DNA from: Calothrix sp. NIES-4105
GTDB taxonomy: Bacteria > Cyanobacteriota > Cyanobacteriia > Cyanobacteriales > Nostocaceae
NCBI RefSeq assembly: GCF_002368415.1
Contig: NZ_AP018290.1
Span: forward strand, 1,367,470-1,431,469
Length of the DNA: 64,000 nucleotides
Direction of reading: 5' to 3'
Shown: one piece after another, positions 50,317 through 60,058 of the stretch
How positions within the stretch are numbered: the stretch's first letter is position 1
Layout of the letters: every line of letters starts with the position of its first letter
The notes under the pieces: model-generated
What the model saw: the letters and a program-made list of their open reading frames with translations, nothing else
Databases searched by the model: none
What the model was told of the DNA's origin: nothing
Translations under genes and position numbers: made by a program

Positions 50317-52002
50317 CTAACTCCTAACTTTTTTCTTACCTTTTTTATCCTGCACCCTCTCTAATTGCTCCTCTTTGAGTTGTTCGATTTTATCCACCTC
50401 TGGAAGTTTTAATAAAATTCCGGCGCCAAACCAGTAATATACTGCCACCGGGTCAACATCAAGAGGATAGTAATAAGTGTTGTAACTTATAAACAATATA
50501 AACACCCACATGGTCGCAGCGTAACTGCGGAAATTACGGTTTTTTATCGTTCGATAGGTACGGAAGCAAATTATTGTTAAAGTTGTTACGAACGCTAACC
50601 ATGCGAGTAAACCTAATATGCCCACTTCGTGCAATACTTTAGGGAAGTATGTTTCAACTAATTTAGTTTCACCCATCGCGCGCGCGGAGTTAGTAGCACG
50701 ACCAAGACCACTACCAAGGGGGCCATCAACGTTTTTCCAAACTTCCTCAAATTGGTTGACAATAAATTCTTGAGGAGGTGAAGCTTCCCAACGACTTGTA
50801 AAACTTTCAGTACGTTCTGCAATGACAGTTGGGTTACTGACAACAGCGATACCAAGAACTAGTACAAGTCCTGCCAATATCGGAACAAACTTTTTGAGGT
50901 TGCCAAGTTGCCCTGTGAGTAATAAGCAAAGAATGAAACACACGGGTACTAAAGCTAAAGCAATACGTTGTCCAGAAATAACAGCATTGACAAAAACTAA
51001 TGATAAAGACCCCAAGCTGATACATCTCCAAAGTATCGAGGGGTCGCTAAACCCAGTTGCAAACGTGAAAAAGGTACTCGATATCAAAAACCATGCCCAT
51101 TGCCAAGGCGCCACAAACGTGCCTGGTAAACGTATCATACCTTCAGATGGACTATAAATTAAGGCGCCGCCAAAATAGCATCGAGCTTCAATAGATGCTA
51201 GATACAAACCGCTACCAGTAGCATTTCGAGTTCCTTCACAAACTCCAACTAACAGCAGTGCATATTGCAAAATTCCTAACACACCACAAATGAGAATAAG
51301 CACAATTTGTAACCGTGTCACTCGTAAAAAGTCTTTTTTATCGCGAATGGTGTAATAAATACAGCTAATTAAGGGAATATACCCTAAAAATACTTTGAGT
51401 CCCAAAATACCCATACCAATGGGGAACTCTTTTGGTGCAGGTTTGAATGGTGCAGATGGGGGAGGGTTGAATTGTTGACCGCCATTGACAAATAGTAGAG
51501 TTAGAATACAAAATCCCAGCAAAATCAATAAAGGGGTTTTAATACCTTGAGGAATAACAAGGGGTAGACGTTGCTTTTTGAGATTTTGCCACAAACCGAT
51601 TAAAGCAGGGAAGTAGAAAGCGTCCTTAGCAAGTTGTAATACAGGACTATTGCCCAAATAATAGGTAATGGTACCGCCAATTGGTACATAAATGATAAAA
51701 AAGAGTAAAGCTGGGGTAGGGTATTTATAAGAAAGCGACATTGCAATTACCCCTAGAACACCAGGTACAGCGATTTTAATGCCACCAATTAAAAATAGAA
51801 TAATACCAAGAAACAAACCTGCGCCGATAGCAGTAGAAAGAAGACTCGTCAACTCCTTCTTTGCTTGGGCAGCTTTACGCTTTTGGGTAAGCCGTTCTTT
51901 CAAGTCAACAGAAGCATCAACTTTTTGTTCATTAACTTTCGACTTTGACTTAGATTTGGGCTTACGCTGAGTCGATTTTCGTGAGATAGGAGTATCTGTC
52001 AT
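50317..52002 (-). CDS. hpsL: O-antigen polymerase/ligase-like membrane protein (HpsL-like)
   Basis: 561 residues. A basic, lysine-rich cytosolic N-terminus (SRKSTQRKPKSKSKSKVNEQ) precedes roughly twelve membrane helices and a lysine-rich tail (LKEEQLERVQDKKGKKKVRS). A large loop with SRWEASPPQEFIVNQFEEVW and LGSGLGRATNSARAMGE is typical of Wzy/WaaL-type polymerases in cyanobacteria. The combination and gene order match HpsL of the hormogonium polysaccharide cluster, which is needed for gliding motility in Nostoc (from memory). It would polymerise or ligate lipid-linked sugar units. Confidence 0.72.
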   Translation of the reverse strand: MTDTPISRKSTQRKPKSKSKSKVNEQKVDASVDLKERLTQKRKAAQAKKELTSLLSTAIGAGLFLGIILFLIGGIKIAVPGVLGVIAMSLSYKYPTPALLFFIIYVPIGGTITYYLGNSPVLQLAKDAFYFPALIGLWQNLKKQRLPLVIPQGIKTPLLILLGFCILTLLFVNGGQQFNPPPSAPFKPAPKEFPIGMGILGLKVFLGYIPLISCIYYTIRDKKDFLRVTRLQIVLILICGVLGILQYALLLVGVCEGTRNATGSGLYLASIEARCYFGGALIYSPSEGMIRLPGTFVAPWQWAWFLISSTFFTFATGFSDPSILWRCISLGSLSLVFVNAVISGQRIALALVPVCFILCLLLTGQLGNLKKFVPILAGLVLVLGIAVVSNPTVIAERTESFTSRWEASPPQEFIVNQFEEVWKNVDGPLGSGLGRATNSARAMGETKLVETYFPKVLHEVGILGLLAWLAFVTTLTIICFRTYRTIKNRNFRSYAATMWVFILFISYNTYYYPLDVDPVAVYYWFGAGILLKLPEVDKIEQLKEEQLERVQDKKGKKKVRS

Positions 52003-52249
52003 CTAATGCTAGCAGTAACACTTAAAACCTGTTATAAACCCTTTACCTATTAATCTCCAAAAAATCCGGTATCTGGGCCTCTAGCTAATTATCCAATATT
52101 TGGAATCCAACTTTCAGTAAAAATAAGATTTTGCAAAAAAAAGGACAAGTAACCAAAAAAGTAAAAACTTTGTCTCAGTAATAATACGGTTAACAGTAAA
52201 AATTTACACAATTAAAATGAAATAGATGAGTACCACCAAATAAATAATT
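52003..52249. other. Divergent promoter region between polysaccharide genes
   Basis: About 250 AT-rich bases between hpsL-like (minus) and a glycosyltransferase (plus). No hairpin or operator was recognised; promoters of both sides must lie here. Confidence 0.4.
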
Positions 52250-53224
52250 ATGATTAGTACTAAACCATTTTTATCTGTAGTTACTCCGACGTTAGGAAAA
52301 TTCTCTAAATATTGGTTGGAAAGACTGTTAAGCGTTCATAATTCTGTACAATTTGTTTTAGTATATCCACCAGACGTTAAACCAGAGAACATTAATGACC
52401 CAAGAGTTAAAATAATAATTAGCTCTTTTAAAGGCGAGTTAATTCAAAGGCTTATAGGTTTACTGAATGCAGATGGTGAATATATTTTAGCTTTAGACGA
52501 TGATGACTTTGTTCATCCTGATGTCGTTAATTTAATTGGCGATTATTTTAAAATTTTTCCTGAAAGTTGGATGTTAAGGCTAAATGTCGAATGTATAAAT
52601 TCTTCGGACGAAACAAAAATAAAACGTGATTGGGATGATATTCCTAATATTGAATTATTTGATTTATCATGTAAAAACACAGATAAATCTTATAACGATA
52701 AAACTAATCAGTATGAACGATTACTTGAAATGCCAATTACTCCTTTAAATAAAAAATTTGATATTCGTTATGCAATTTCGCCATCCATTGATAGAAAAGA
52801 TATGCATGGCAGACATCCTGAAAATTTCAACAACCGAGTTTGGAAAGCAGAGATAGTGCAAAAAGCACTGCCTGAGTTTATACAGTCGATGAAAGTTTTT
52901 GAGATGAAAATGCTAGGAGCATTGGTCACTATTCCCAGTTGGAATTTGGATCGCTCCTTAAGTTTATTCATTCAAGCTAAATTTTATACGCCAGATCAAG
53001 TCGTTGGTCACTGGATGCCCTCTCCAGGACAAATTCGGTTTATACAAAAGCCAGTAGAAACGAAAGAACCAAGAATCCTTCTAGCAGCAGATACACTTGT
53101 CGTAAAGCGCTTTCCACAATACGGATATCTTTGGAACTTATTCTTCCATCAATTATATAGCTTACCTAAAACATTTGCAAAAGCAATTAGGATGAATATT
53201 AATAAATTATTACCTGTGAAGTAG
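52250..53224 (+). CDS. GT-A fold glycosyltransferase (family 2-like)
   Basis: 324 residues. The start FLSVVTPTLGKFSKYWLERL and nucleotide motif ADGEYILALDDDDFVHPDVV (DDDD) define a GT-A enzyme. The rest is less typical: a loop with CINSSDETKIKRDWDDIPNI and a segment PSIDRKDMHGRHPENFNNR. It is separate from the hps-like operon but adjacent and divergent, so a role in the same surface glycan is likely. The C-terminus is basic and may contact the membrane. Confidence 0.82.
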   Translation: MISTKPFLSVVTPTLGKFSKYWLERLLSVHNSVQFVLVYPPDVKPENINDPRVKIIISSFKGELIQRLIGLLNADGEYILALDDDDFVHPDVVNLIGDYFKIFPESWMLRLNVECINSSDETKIKRDWDDIPNIELFDLSCKNTDKSYNDKTNQYERLLEMPITPLNKKFDIRYAISPSIDRKDMHGRHPENFNNRVWKAEIVQKALPEFIQSMKVFEMKMLGALVTIPSWNLDRSLSLFIQAKFYTPDQVVGHWMPSPGQIRFIQKPVETKEPRILLAADTLVVKRFPQYGYLWNLFFHQLYSLPKTFAKAIRMNINKLLPVK

Positions 53225-53304
53225 ATTGTAGCAATTATTATGGTTTACACTCCTAAGTATAAAATCTAAGCCAGGGAATTTGAAACAAACCTAAAAATAA
53301 TTAT

Positions 53305-54402
53305 ATGCAATCAAAAAGGCTTTTAGAATTTGATGCAATGAGAGGTGTAGCAGCCTTATGTATAGTTCTATTTCATTACGGTAGTTCGTATAAGTGGGCA
53401 ACTTTCCATCCATTTAACTCTTTACACTATCTCGAACAATTTGTCCAGCTTTTTTTCATTTTAAGCGGCTTTTTTATATTGTTAAGCTTTAAAAGGATAA
53501 AAAGGAGTCTCGATTTTATAGCTGGTAGATTTGCTCGATTATATCCTGTTTATTGGATTTCGGTGATTACAACTCTTATAATCACAAACACCATTACTAA
53601 ACCTAGAACTGACAAAATTTACGATATTATCTTAAACTTTTCGATGTTTCAAGAATTTGTCGGCGCCAAAAATGTTAATATAGTGTACTGGACTTTAACT
53701 TTAGAACTAGTATTTTACATAATTATTCTAAGTTTATATAAGTTAAAGCTAATTAAGCACATTGAATGGATATGCACTTTTTGGTTAGTCATGATCTTCT
53801 TGAACATATTAAAAGCGTATACATCATCTCAAACAGCGTTGACAATACCAATATATTCAGAAGCTAGCTTAAATTTAAATTCTGCTTATTTTCATCTAAG
53901 TACAGTAAGTGTGTCTGGTACATTAGAATTTCTTAAAGAATTTATCAAAAATAAATTTTTGCTATTGGGAGGACGTGCAGAGCTTTTTATCAGTGGTATC
54001 TTCTTATATCAAATCAAAACCTTTGGGTTTTCTAAATATCGATTGGGAATGATTATATTTTGTATACTTATAAAAGCGCTAGACTATTCACCAAATGCTC
54101 CACGCTATGCATTTCTATTTTTTGTATTCTTCGTAATACTGATGTGTTTAGCAATTTACGGTAAACTAACAGCGTTAGCACATCAATCATTAGTATTTTT
54201 AGGCACTATTTCATATTCGCTGTACTTAACTCATTTACAAGTACAATGGTTCCTGCACCCACTACTGGCGCCGATTCCGAACGAGTTAGGAATTATAATT
54301 AAAGTAATAACAGCAATTATTGTAGCTAGCTTTTTAACGGTTAAAGTTGAGCAACCAGCTTTCGGAATGCTCAAATCTTATTATAAAAATAAATTTGGTT
54401 AA
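53305..54402 (+). CDS. Acyltransferase family 3 (OafA/YrhL type)
   Basis: 365 residues with about ten membrane helices. The start LLEFDAMRGVAALCIVLFHY with the catalytic-site histidine, then FIILSGFFILLSFKRI and RLYPVYWIS, is diagnostic. These membrane enzymes O-acylate sugars of polysaccharides. It is followed by another acyltransferase gene on the opposite strand, separated by repeats. Starts at ATG 81 bases after the glycosyltransferase; the two are probably one transcript. Confidence 0.9.
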   Translation: MQSKRLLEFDAMRGVAALCIVLFHYGSSYKWATFHPFNSLHYLEQFVQLFFILSGFFILLSFKRIKRSLDFIAGRFARLYPVYWISVITTLIITNTITKPRTDKIYDIILNFSMFQEFVGAKNVNIVYWTLTLELVFYIIILSLYKLKLIKHIEWICTFWLVMIFLNILKAYTSSQTALTIPIYSEASLNLNSAYFHLSTVSVSGTLEFLKEFIKNKFLLLGGRAELFISGIFLYQIKTFGFSKYRLGMIIFCILIKALDYSPNAPRYAFLFFVFFVILMCLAIYGKLTALAHQSLVFLGTISYSLYLTHLQVQWFLHPLLAPIPNELGIIIKVITAIIVASFLTVKVEQPAFGMLKSYYKNKFG

Positions 54403-54410
54403 TTGTAGGG

Positions 54411-54714
54411 TGCGTGACACCCTCAACAATCTTTCGACAAAGCTGATAATCTTGTGGTGTTACGCACCATTATCCATGATAACTTATTGATGTAGAGGCG
54501 CCGGAATAATGGTTTTAAGCACCGTTATCCATGATAACTTCAAGTTGATGGTGCGTGAAAGCAGTTTAATTTTTCGTTACATTGATTGATTGTAATAGCT
54601 TTCACACACCCTACACGCATTATTGATGTAGAGGCGCCGGAATAATGGTTTTAAGCACCATTATCCATGATAACTTATTGATGTAGAGGCGCCAGAATAA
54701 TGGTTTTAAGTTTG
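54411..54714. repeat. Tandem repeat region carrying copies of the acyltransferase 3' end
   Basis: A unit of about 55 bases (TTATTGATGTAGAGGCGCCG then GAATAATGGTTTTAAGCACC) begins at about 54484, 54619 and 54675, with CATTATCCATGATAACTT linkers at 54468-54488, 54526-54542 and 54657-54676. On the minus strand each unit reads LKTIIPAPLHQ stop, matching the end of the adjacent acyltransferase (LKTIILAPLHQ). A GGTGCGTGACACC/GGTGTTACGCACC hairpin (54412-54470) adjoins. Confidence 0.85.
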
Positions 54715-55916
54715 GCGCCTCTTATTTCGATTAAATAATATGTCAGCGTTGCTAAAATGGATGAAAGGATGATTGTGGCGATAAGGGTAGAGTAAAATTG
54801 TTCAATCGGAATATTCGAGCTAAAGTTGGCGCCAACACGATTTATAATTGGCATATGCCATATATATATACCATATGATAGTATTCCAGGTATTTCTAAG
54901 GCTCGTACTGGATTTTTGAGAATTGCAGCAAATGTTAATTTGAGGTTTTGAGTGTACAAGTTGTAGACTTTATGCTCAAATGCGTATATGAATATACAGG
55001 TAACTAACGCTGTTAATGGCTGTAATATAAAAATTGTAGTCGATGTGCGAAAACCTTTGACATCTCGTCCAGGTAGTCCCCATAATTCTTGGTTATACAA
55101 ATGATGTGCTGTAAATAAGTAGAGTATAATCAACAAGATAACAGCGATAATTTTCCAGTTTGGTTTTGTTGACTGTTTTGAGTAATGAATCAGCGGATTG
55201 ATTAAAAAGCCACATAGAAACACATCTAAATTAGTAAGTAGCGGTGCATACCAATAAGTAAATGCGTACTGTAGATGTTCGGTTATTTGTGAGTAAAAAC
55301 TCAAATATATTCCTAATTTAATAAGTGCGACTGTAAAAATAATTGATATTATAGCGACGAAAGCACGCTTTCGATTTGATATAACTTTTGAGAATAAGAC
55401 ATATACAAAAGGAACTATCAAGTAGAACTGCATTTCGGTTGATATTGACCATAATGCACCATTGAATGATACACCCCGCGAGTACATATAAGGTTGATAT
55501 GTGAAGGTTATCAACCTAATAATATATCCCCAGTTGTCGATTTGAAGAATAGACGGGTAGACAAATAAGGTGCAAATGAAGACGGCAAAGTAGTATAATG
55601 GGCAAATTCGTACCGCGCGGTTAAACCAAAATTTGATAACTCCTTTGGTATCTGCTGTATAGCGTTTAGTATAAAAAGCTTTTCCCATCAAATACCCTGA
55701 GAGGCAAAAAAATATCCATACAGCTACTAAACCGTTGCTAAATGTCAACCAGGATATGTCATGGTTTTGAGATATTATGGCGTTGCGAGCAGGGGAGCAG
55801 TGAGTTACCACTACCATTAAACAAGCTATTCCTCGCAGTATAAGTAAGGCATCAGGTTTATTGTATGATGTTTCGTTGATTGGTTGATTGGTCAAAGATA
55901 TATTTTCAAATTTCAC
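54675..55916 (-). CDS. Acyltransferase family 3 (OafA/YrhL type)
   Basis: 413 residues with about ten membrane helices. LLILRGIACLMVVVTHCSPA (catalytic histidine), WIFFCLSGYLMGKAFYTKRY and RAVRICPLYYFAVFIC define the family; ALWSISTEMQFYLIVPFVYV is the second conserved block. Predicted to O-acylate surface sugars. The C-terminal GAKLKTIILAPLHQ is encoded by the first copy of the downstream tandem repeat. It is divergent from the aminopeptidase P gene. Confidence 0.9.
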   Translation of the reverse strand: MKFENISLTNQPINETSYNKPDALLILRGIACLMVVVTHCSPARNAIISQNHDISWLTFSNGLVAVWIFFCLSGYLMGKAFYTKRYTADTKGVIKFWFNRAVRICPLYYFAVFICTLFVYPSILQIDNWGYIIRLITFTYQPYMYSRGVSFNGALWSISTEMQFYLIVPFVYVLFSKVISNRKRAFVAIISIIFTVALIKLGIYLSFYSQITEHLQYAFTYWYAPLLTNLDVFLCGFLINPLIHYSKQSTKPNWKIIAVILLIILYLFTAHHLYNQELWGLPGRDVKGFRTSTTIFILQPLTALVTCIFIYAFEHKVYNLYTQNLKLTFAAILKNPVRALEIPGILSYGIYIWHMPIINRVGANFSSNIPIEQFYSTLIATIILSSILATLTYYLIEIRGAKLKTIILAPLHQ

Positions 55917-56007
55917 GCGCTATAGGTGAGGTTTTTGCTTACAATGCGACTATCATAGCAATAGGATAAGCGCAAACAAGAACGGGGAATTGAGAAGTTA
56001 GATAGTT

Positions 56008-57318
56008 ATGTATAATGAGTATCAGCAGCGTCGCGAGCAATTAATGGCAAAGATTGGTGATGGAACTGCAATTTTTTGCAGCGCGCCAAATGCGGTAATG
56101 CATAATGATGTTGAATATAATTATCGTCAGGATAGTGATTTTTTCTATTTAACTGGTTTCAATGAACCGCAAGCTGTAGCTGTGTTAGCACCACATCACA
56201 ATGAACACAAGTTTGTGTTGTTTGTTCGACCTAAAGATAGAGACGCGGAAATTTGGAGTGGTTATCGCTGTGGTCTTGAAGCTGCTAAACAAATTTACGG
56301 CGCCGATGAGGTGTATTCTATCGCAGAACTTGACGAGAAATTACCTCAGTATTTGGAAAAAGCTAGTCGAATTTATTATCACGTTGGACGTGAACGCGCG
56401 TTTAATGATAGAGTTATCGCGCATTGGCAAAGGTTGATGCGAACTTATCCAAAGCGAGGAACAGGACCAATAGCTATTGAAGATACTGCTCCCGTTTTAC
56501 ACAGTTTACGCTTAGTTAAAAGTTCAAGAGAGTTAGAATTAATGCAAAAAGCTGCTGATATTGCAGTTGAAGCGCATTTAACAGCGATGAAGTTTGTACA
56601 ACCTGGACGTTATGAGTATGAAGTGCAGGCAGAAATTGAGCATATCTTTCGTTTACGAGGAGGGATGGGGCCTGCTTATCCTTCGATAGTCGCGAGCGGC
56701 GCCAATGCCTGTGTACTGCACTATATCGAAAATCATAGTCAAATGCAAGACGGGCAGTTATTATTAATCGATGCTGGATGTGCTTACGGTTATTATAATT
56801 CTGACATTACCCGCACCTTTCCAGTTGGAAATAAATTTACGCGCGAACAAAAAGTATTGTACGAGATAGTACTCCAAGCACAGAAAAATGCCATTGCCCA
56901 AGTGCAACCAGGCAACCCCTACAACCTTATTCACGATGTTGCAGTTCGCACTATTACCGAAGGACTTGTAGAAATTGGTTTACTGAAAGGAGATATTAAC
57001 ACTCTTATTCAAGAAGAGAAATATAAACCTTTCTATATGCACCGTACAGGACACTGGTTAGGTTTAGATGTACATGATGTTGGTGTATATCAACATGGTG
57101 AAGATAAACCTCAAATATTACAACCAGGTCAAGTAACAACCGTTGAACCCGGAATATATATAGTACCAGGTACACAACCTGCCGAAGGTCAACCCGAAAT
57201 AGACGCGCGTTGGTTCGGTATTGGTATACGTATTGAAGACGATGTACTAGTTACACCCACCGGACATGATATTCTCACAGCAGGAGTTCCTAAAGAAATC
57301 AATGACCTAGAAAATTAG
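56008..57318 (+). CDS. pepP: Xaa-Pro aminopeptidase (aminopeptidase P, M24B)
   Basis: 436 residues: N-terminal AMP-N domain (about 1-135, YRQDSDFFYLTGFNEPQA) and creatinase-fold catalytic domain. Metal ligands are visible in LLIDAGCAYGYYNSDITRTF (both aspartates), HRTGHWLGLDVHD (histidine), VTTVEPGIYIVPG (glutamate) and GIGIRIEDDVLVT (glutamate). It removes N-terminal residues preceding proline during peptide turnover. Length and motifs are complete; expected to be active. Confidence 0.95.
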   Translation: MYNEYQQRREQLMAKIGDGTAIFCSAPNAVMHNDVEYNYRQDSDFFYLTGFNEPQAVAVLAPHHNEHKFVLFVRPKDRDAEIWSGYRCGLEAAKQIYGADEVYSIAELDEKLPQYLEKASRIYYHVGRERAFNDRVIAHWQRLMRTYPKRGTGPIAIEDTAPVLHSLRLVKSSRELELMQKAADIAVEAHLTAMKFVQPGRYEYEVQAEIEHIFRLRGGMGPAYPSIVASGANACVLHYIENHSQMQDGQLLLIDAGCAYGYYNSDITRTFPVGNKFTREQKVLYEIVLQAQKNAIAQVQPGNPYNLIHDVAVRTITEGLVEIGLLKGDINTLIQEEKYKPFYMHRTGHWLGLDVHDVGVYQHGEDKPQILQPGQVTTVEPGIYIVPGTQPAEGQPEIDARWFGIGIRIEDDVLVTPTGHDILTAGVPKEINDLEN

Positions 57319-57394
57319 TGCATAATAACTAAAAAATTTGTGCGCCAATGGCGCACATTTTAATTGTAATAGTCTGTGTTATTAATGTTGGTGT

Positions 57395-57424
57395 CTTGTA
57401 GCACAGGCGTCTCGCCTGTGCAGT
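57395..57424. repeat. Hairpin GCACAGGCGTCTCGCCTGTGC
   Basis: Arms GCACAGGCG and CGCCTGTGC around TCT, 75 bases after pepP. Part of the GGCATCC/GCCCGC hairpin family; could terminate pepP. A CACAGAG-type repeat follows at 57448-57480. Confidence 0.65.
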
Positions 57425-57514
57425 GCGGTCAATTATTTTACCTTATTAGACACAGAGTTAACAGAGAAGAGGAATGAACCGCACTCGCACGCATCCGCTC
57501 ATTCGTATACAATT

Positions 57515-57955
57515 TTAAATAGTTAAATAAGTTTCTGTCGGACTAATAGGTAGTACTTTAAGGTGCTGATTTTTCAAGTCTAATTCTAAACCTAATGCTT
57601 CAAGCGGAATTACACCCAACAAGGGATTTTTTCCTCCTGGTAATTCTAGACACTCAAAAGTTCCTTCTCTACCATCAACGTTTATTTTTGCATCTTGAAA
57701 AACTCTTGTTGTTCCAATACCCATAGCCGTCACAACATCAACCTCTTTTAATACTCTCAAACCCAGTTTTGCAATAATCTCTGCTGGCAAGCACAAAGTC
57801 GTAGCTCCGGTATCCACTAATACATTCTCAAGCGTGACTGAACGTACTTGCTCTTCTGCTAGAAATCCAGCTTCTGCTAAAATCTGGTCAGCATTATTGA
57901 TTATAGTTATATTTGTAAAAACTTTACCCATTTGATTTTTATCTTGAACTTGCAT
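57515..57955 (-). CDS. Retropepsin-like aspartic protease
   Basis: 146 residues with VRSVTLENVLVDTGATTLCL then PAEIIAKLGL: the D-T-G-A triad (Asp48) is the single catalytic aspartate of dimeric retropepsin-type clan AA proteases. Downstream LGVIPLEALGLELDLKNQHL with ...G.IPLE is the typical family block. It would act as a homodimer in the cytosol; the substrate is unknown. Complete, ATG start, on its own transcript. Confidence 0.88.
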   Translation of the reverse strand: MQVQDKNQMGKVFTNITIINNADQILAEAGFLAEEQVRSVTLENVLVDTGATTLCLPAEIIAKLGLRVLKEVDVVTAMGIGTTRVFQDAKINVDGREGTFECLELPGGKNPLLGVIPLEALGLELDLKNQHLKVLPISPTETYLTI

Positions 57956-58138
57956 TTTGATTCTCCTTAATTACCACTAAAAATGGAAATTCTGAGCATT
58001 TGTATTATATTGTATAACCAGTACGCACTAAAGAAGTGGCGCCTGTGAATCTTACAAATAGATGCTTCCCCAACAGTCAAGCTATAACCACTCCAATATC
58101 AATTGATACAAGTTTTGTGTACCTGTTAAATTTTACAT

Positions 58139-59953
58139 TTACTTATATCCAGCTGCTTGTAACGTAAATAACTCCGCATATCTTTTACCTTTTCTTAAGA
58201 GTTGTTCGTGGGTTCCTTCTTCGATAAGTTCTCCACCTTCGATAACAATGATTTTGTTAGCCATACGCACGGTGGAGAAGCGATGGGAAATTAAAAAGAC
58301 CATTTGGTGTTTGGTTAATGTTCGCAGTCGTTCAAAGATTTCAAACTCAGCTTGTGCATCAATAGCTGAAGTCGGTTCGTCTAATACCAAAATATCTGCA
58401 TCAGTTCGCATGAACGCGCGCGCGAGTGCAATTTTCTGCCACTGTCCACCTGATAATTCTTGTCCGTTTTTAAACCATTTACCTAACTGGGTACTAAAAT
58501 TATCAGGCATTTTCTCGATAAAAGGCATTGCCATACCCTTTGATGCTGCCATTTCCCATAATTCTTTATCATCAATGCGGCTTACATCTCCAACACCAAT
58601 ATTCTCACCAACTGTAAATTGGTAGCGGACAAAGTTCTGGAAAATAACCCCGATACGCTGACGCAGTACATCTACATCCCATTGTTGTAAGTCTAAGCCA
58701 TCGAGTAAAATTTTTCCAGAGTCAGGATTATATAGTCGAGTTAGAAGTTTGATTAGAGTTGTCTTACCTGAACCATTTTCACCAACAATTGCCAATTTTT
58801 CTCCTGGTTTGAGGTGTAGCGAAATATTTTTCAGTGCTGGTTGATAGCTTCCTGGATAAGTAAAGCTGACGTTTTCAAATCTTATTCCGTCGTTAGCGTC
58901 AACTCCTTTAGTCGCTTTACCTGTTCGTGCTGGAACTTTTGCTTCCAGAAATTCATATAAGTTAGATAGATATAAATTATCTTCGTACATTCCACCAATC
59001 GAAGTTAAGGCGCCGGAAAAAGTTGCTTGTCCTTGACGAAAGACGGTAATATACATCGTCATATCTCCCAGAGATATCCGTCCTGCGACTGTTTCGATAA
59101 CTATCCATCCATAAGTTATATAGAAAGTAACGTTACTAAGTAAACCTAGTAAGTACCCCCATAACCCTCGTCGCAAAGTTAAATCTCTGTCTTCGTGGAA
59201 AAGTTGATGGAAAGTATTACGATAGCGTCGTAGTAACATTTCTCCCAACTGGTACAATTTTACTTCCTTAGCAAAATCTTCACGCGCGACAAGCGTTTCT
59301 AAATAAGATTGTTGCCGAGTTTCAGGCGCCCGCCAACTAAAAAGACGAAATGCTTGGGAGGCAAATTTAGTTTCACCAATAAATGGAGGTATTGCGGCGA
59401 TAACTAATACTACAACTGAAAGGATAGAAAACTTAACTAGTAAGGCGCCGAACGTTATAAGTGATAAAGCATTTTGAACCAAGCCAAAAGTCCGAGTTAC
59501 GAGTGAAAGGGGACGCGATGAAGCTTCACGACGCGCGTTAGTCATCTTGTCATAAAATTCTGAGTCTTCAAACTGGGTTAACTCTAAAGTTAGAGCTTTG
59601 CTTAATATAAGTTCATTAACTCGTTGTCCAAGCATTGCCCGTAATAAAGCTTGGCAAATACTTTGTCCACGCTGACTTGCGGCAAGGAATATAACAGCTA
59701 TTGCTTCTAATCCAACATACATCAAAGGACGATAGATGTCATGATTGAACTGCGCGGATGTGACGACTGCATCTACTATCAATTTACCTATATAAGCCAT
59801 CGCTGCTGGCAATATACCTGCGGCTAGTGTCAATATTCCAAAAATAATCGTAAGGCTCTTGCTCGTTGTCCATACTAAGTTTACAGCACGCCCACTGTAG
59901 CGAAAGACCCCGAAAGATTGACGTAATGCGTATGTAATGTTGCTGGTTCTCAT
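58139..59953 (-). CDS. ABC exporter (fused permease-ATPase)
   Basis: 604 residues: six-helix membrane domain (about 20-330) and ATPase (about 350-600) with Walker A GENGSGKTT, Q-loop VIFQNFVRYQFTVGENIGVG, signature LSGGQWQKIALARAF, Walker B ILVLDEPTSAIDA and H-loop LISHRFSTVRMAN. The RYQFTVGENIGVGD Q-loop pattern resembles exporters of peptides, lipids or antibiotic-type compounds. It is a homodimer candidate. No periplasmic adaptor or substrate gene is near. Confidence 0.93.
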   Translation of the reverse strand: MRTSNITYALRQSFGVFRYSGRAVNLVWTTSKSLTIIFGILTLAAGILPAAMAYIGKLIVDAVVTSAQFNHDIYRPLMYVGLEAIAVIFLAASQRGQSICQALLRAMLGQRVNELILSKALTLELTQFEDSEFYDKMTNARREASSRPLSLVTRTFGLVQNALSLITFGALLVKFSILSVVVLVIAAIPPFIGETKFASQAFRLFSWRAPETRQQSYLETLVAREDFAKEVKLYQLGEMLLRRYRNTFHQLFHEDRDLTLRRGLWGYLLGLLSNVTFYITYGWIVIETVAGRISLGDMTMYITVFRQGQATFSGALTSIGGMYEDNLYLSNLYEFLEAKVPARTGKATKGVDANDGIRFENVSFTYPGSYQPALKNISLHLKPGEKLAIVGENGSGKTTLIKLLTRLYNPDSGKILLDGLDLQQWDVDVLRQRIGVIFQNFVRYQFTVGENIGVGDVSRIDDKELWEMAASKGMAMPFIEKMPDNFSTQLGKWFKNGQELSGGQWQKIALARAFMRTDADILVLDEPTSAIDAQAEFEIFERLRTLTKHQMVFLISHRFSTVRMANKIIVIEGGELIEEGTHEQLLRKGKRYAELFTLQAAGYK

Positions 59954-60058
59954 ATCTAAACATGTTAGTACATAACTATGTACTTTGACTACACGTATTA
60001 ATTAGAGAGTTTGAGTTGTTCGCAGGAATGAAACCAGAAGAGAATGCAATTCGTAATA

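Noticed and set aside
54411-54714. Possible CRISPR array
   Set aside because: Repeat spacing is irregular, spacers are not unique, there are no cas genes, and the units copy the end of the neighbouring gene.
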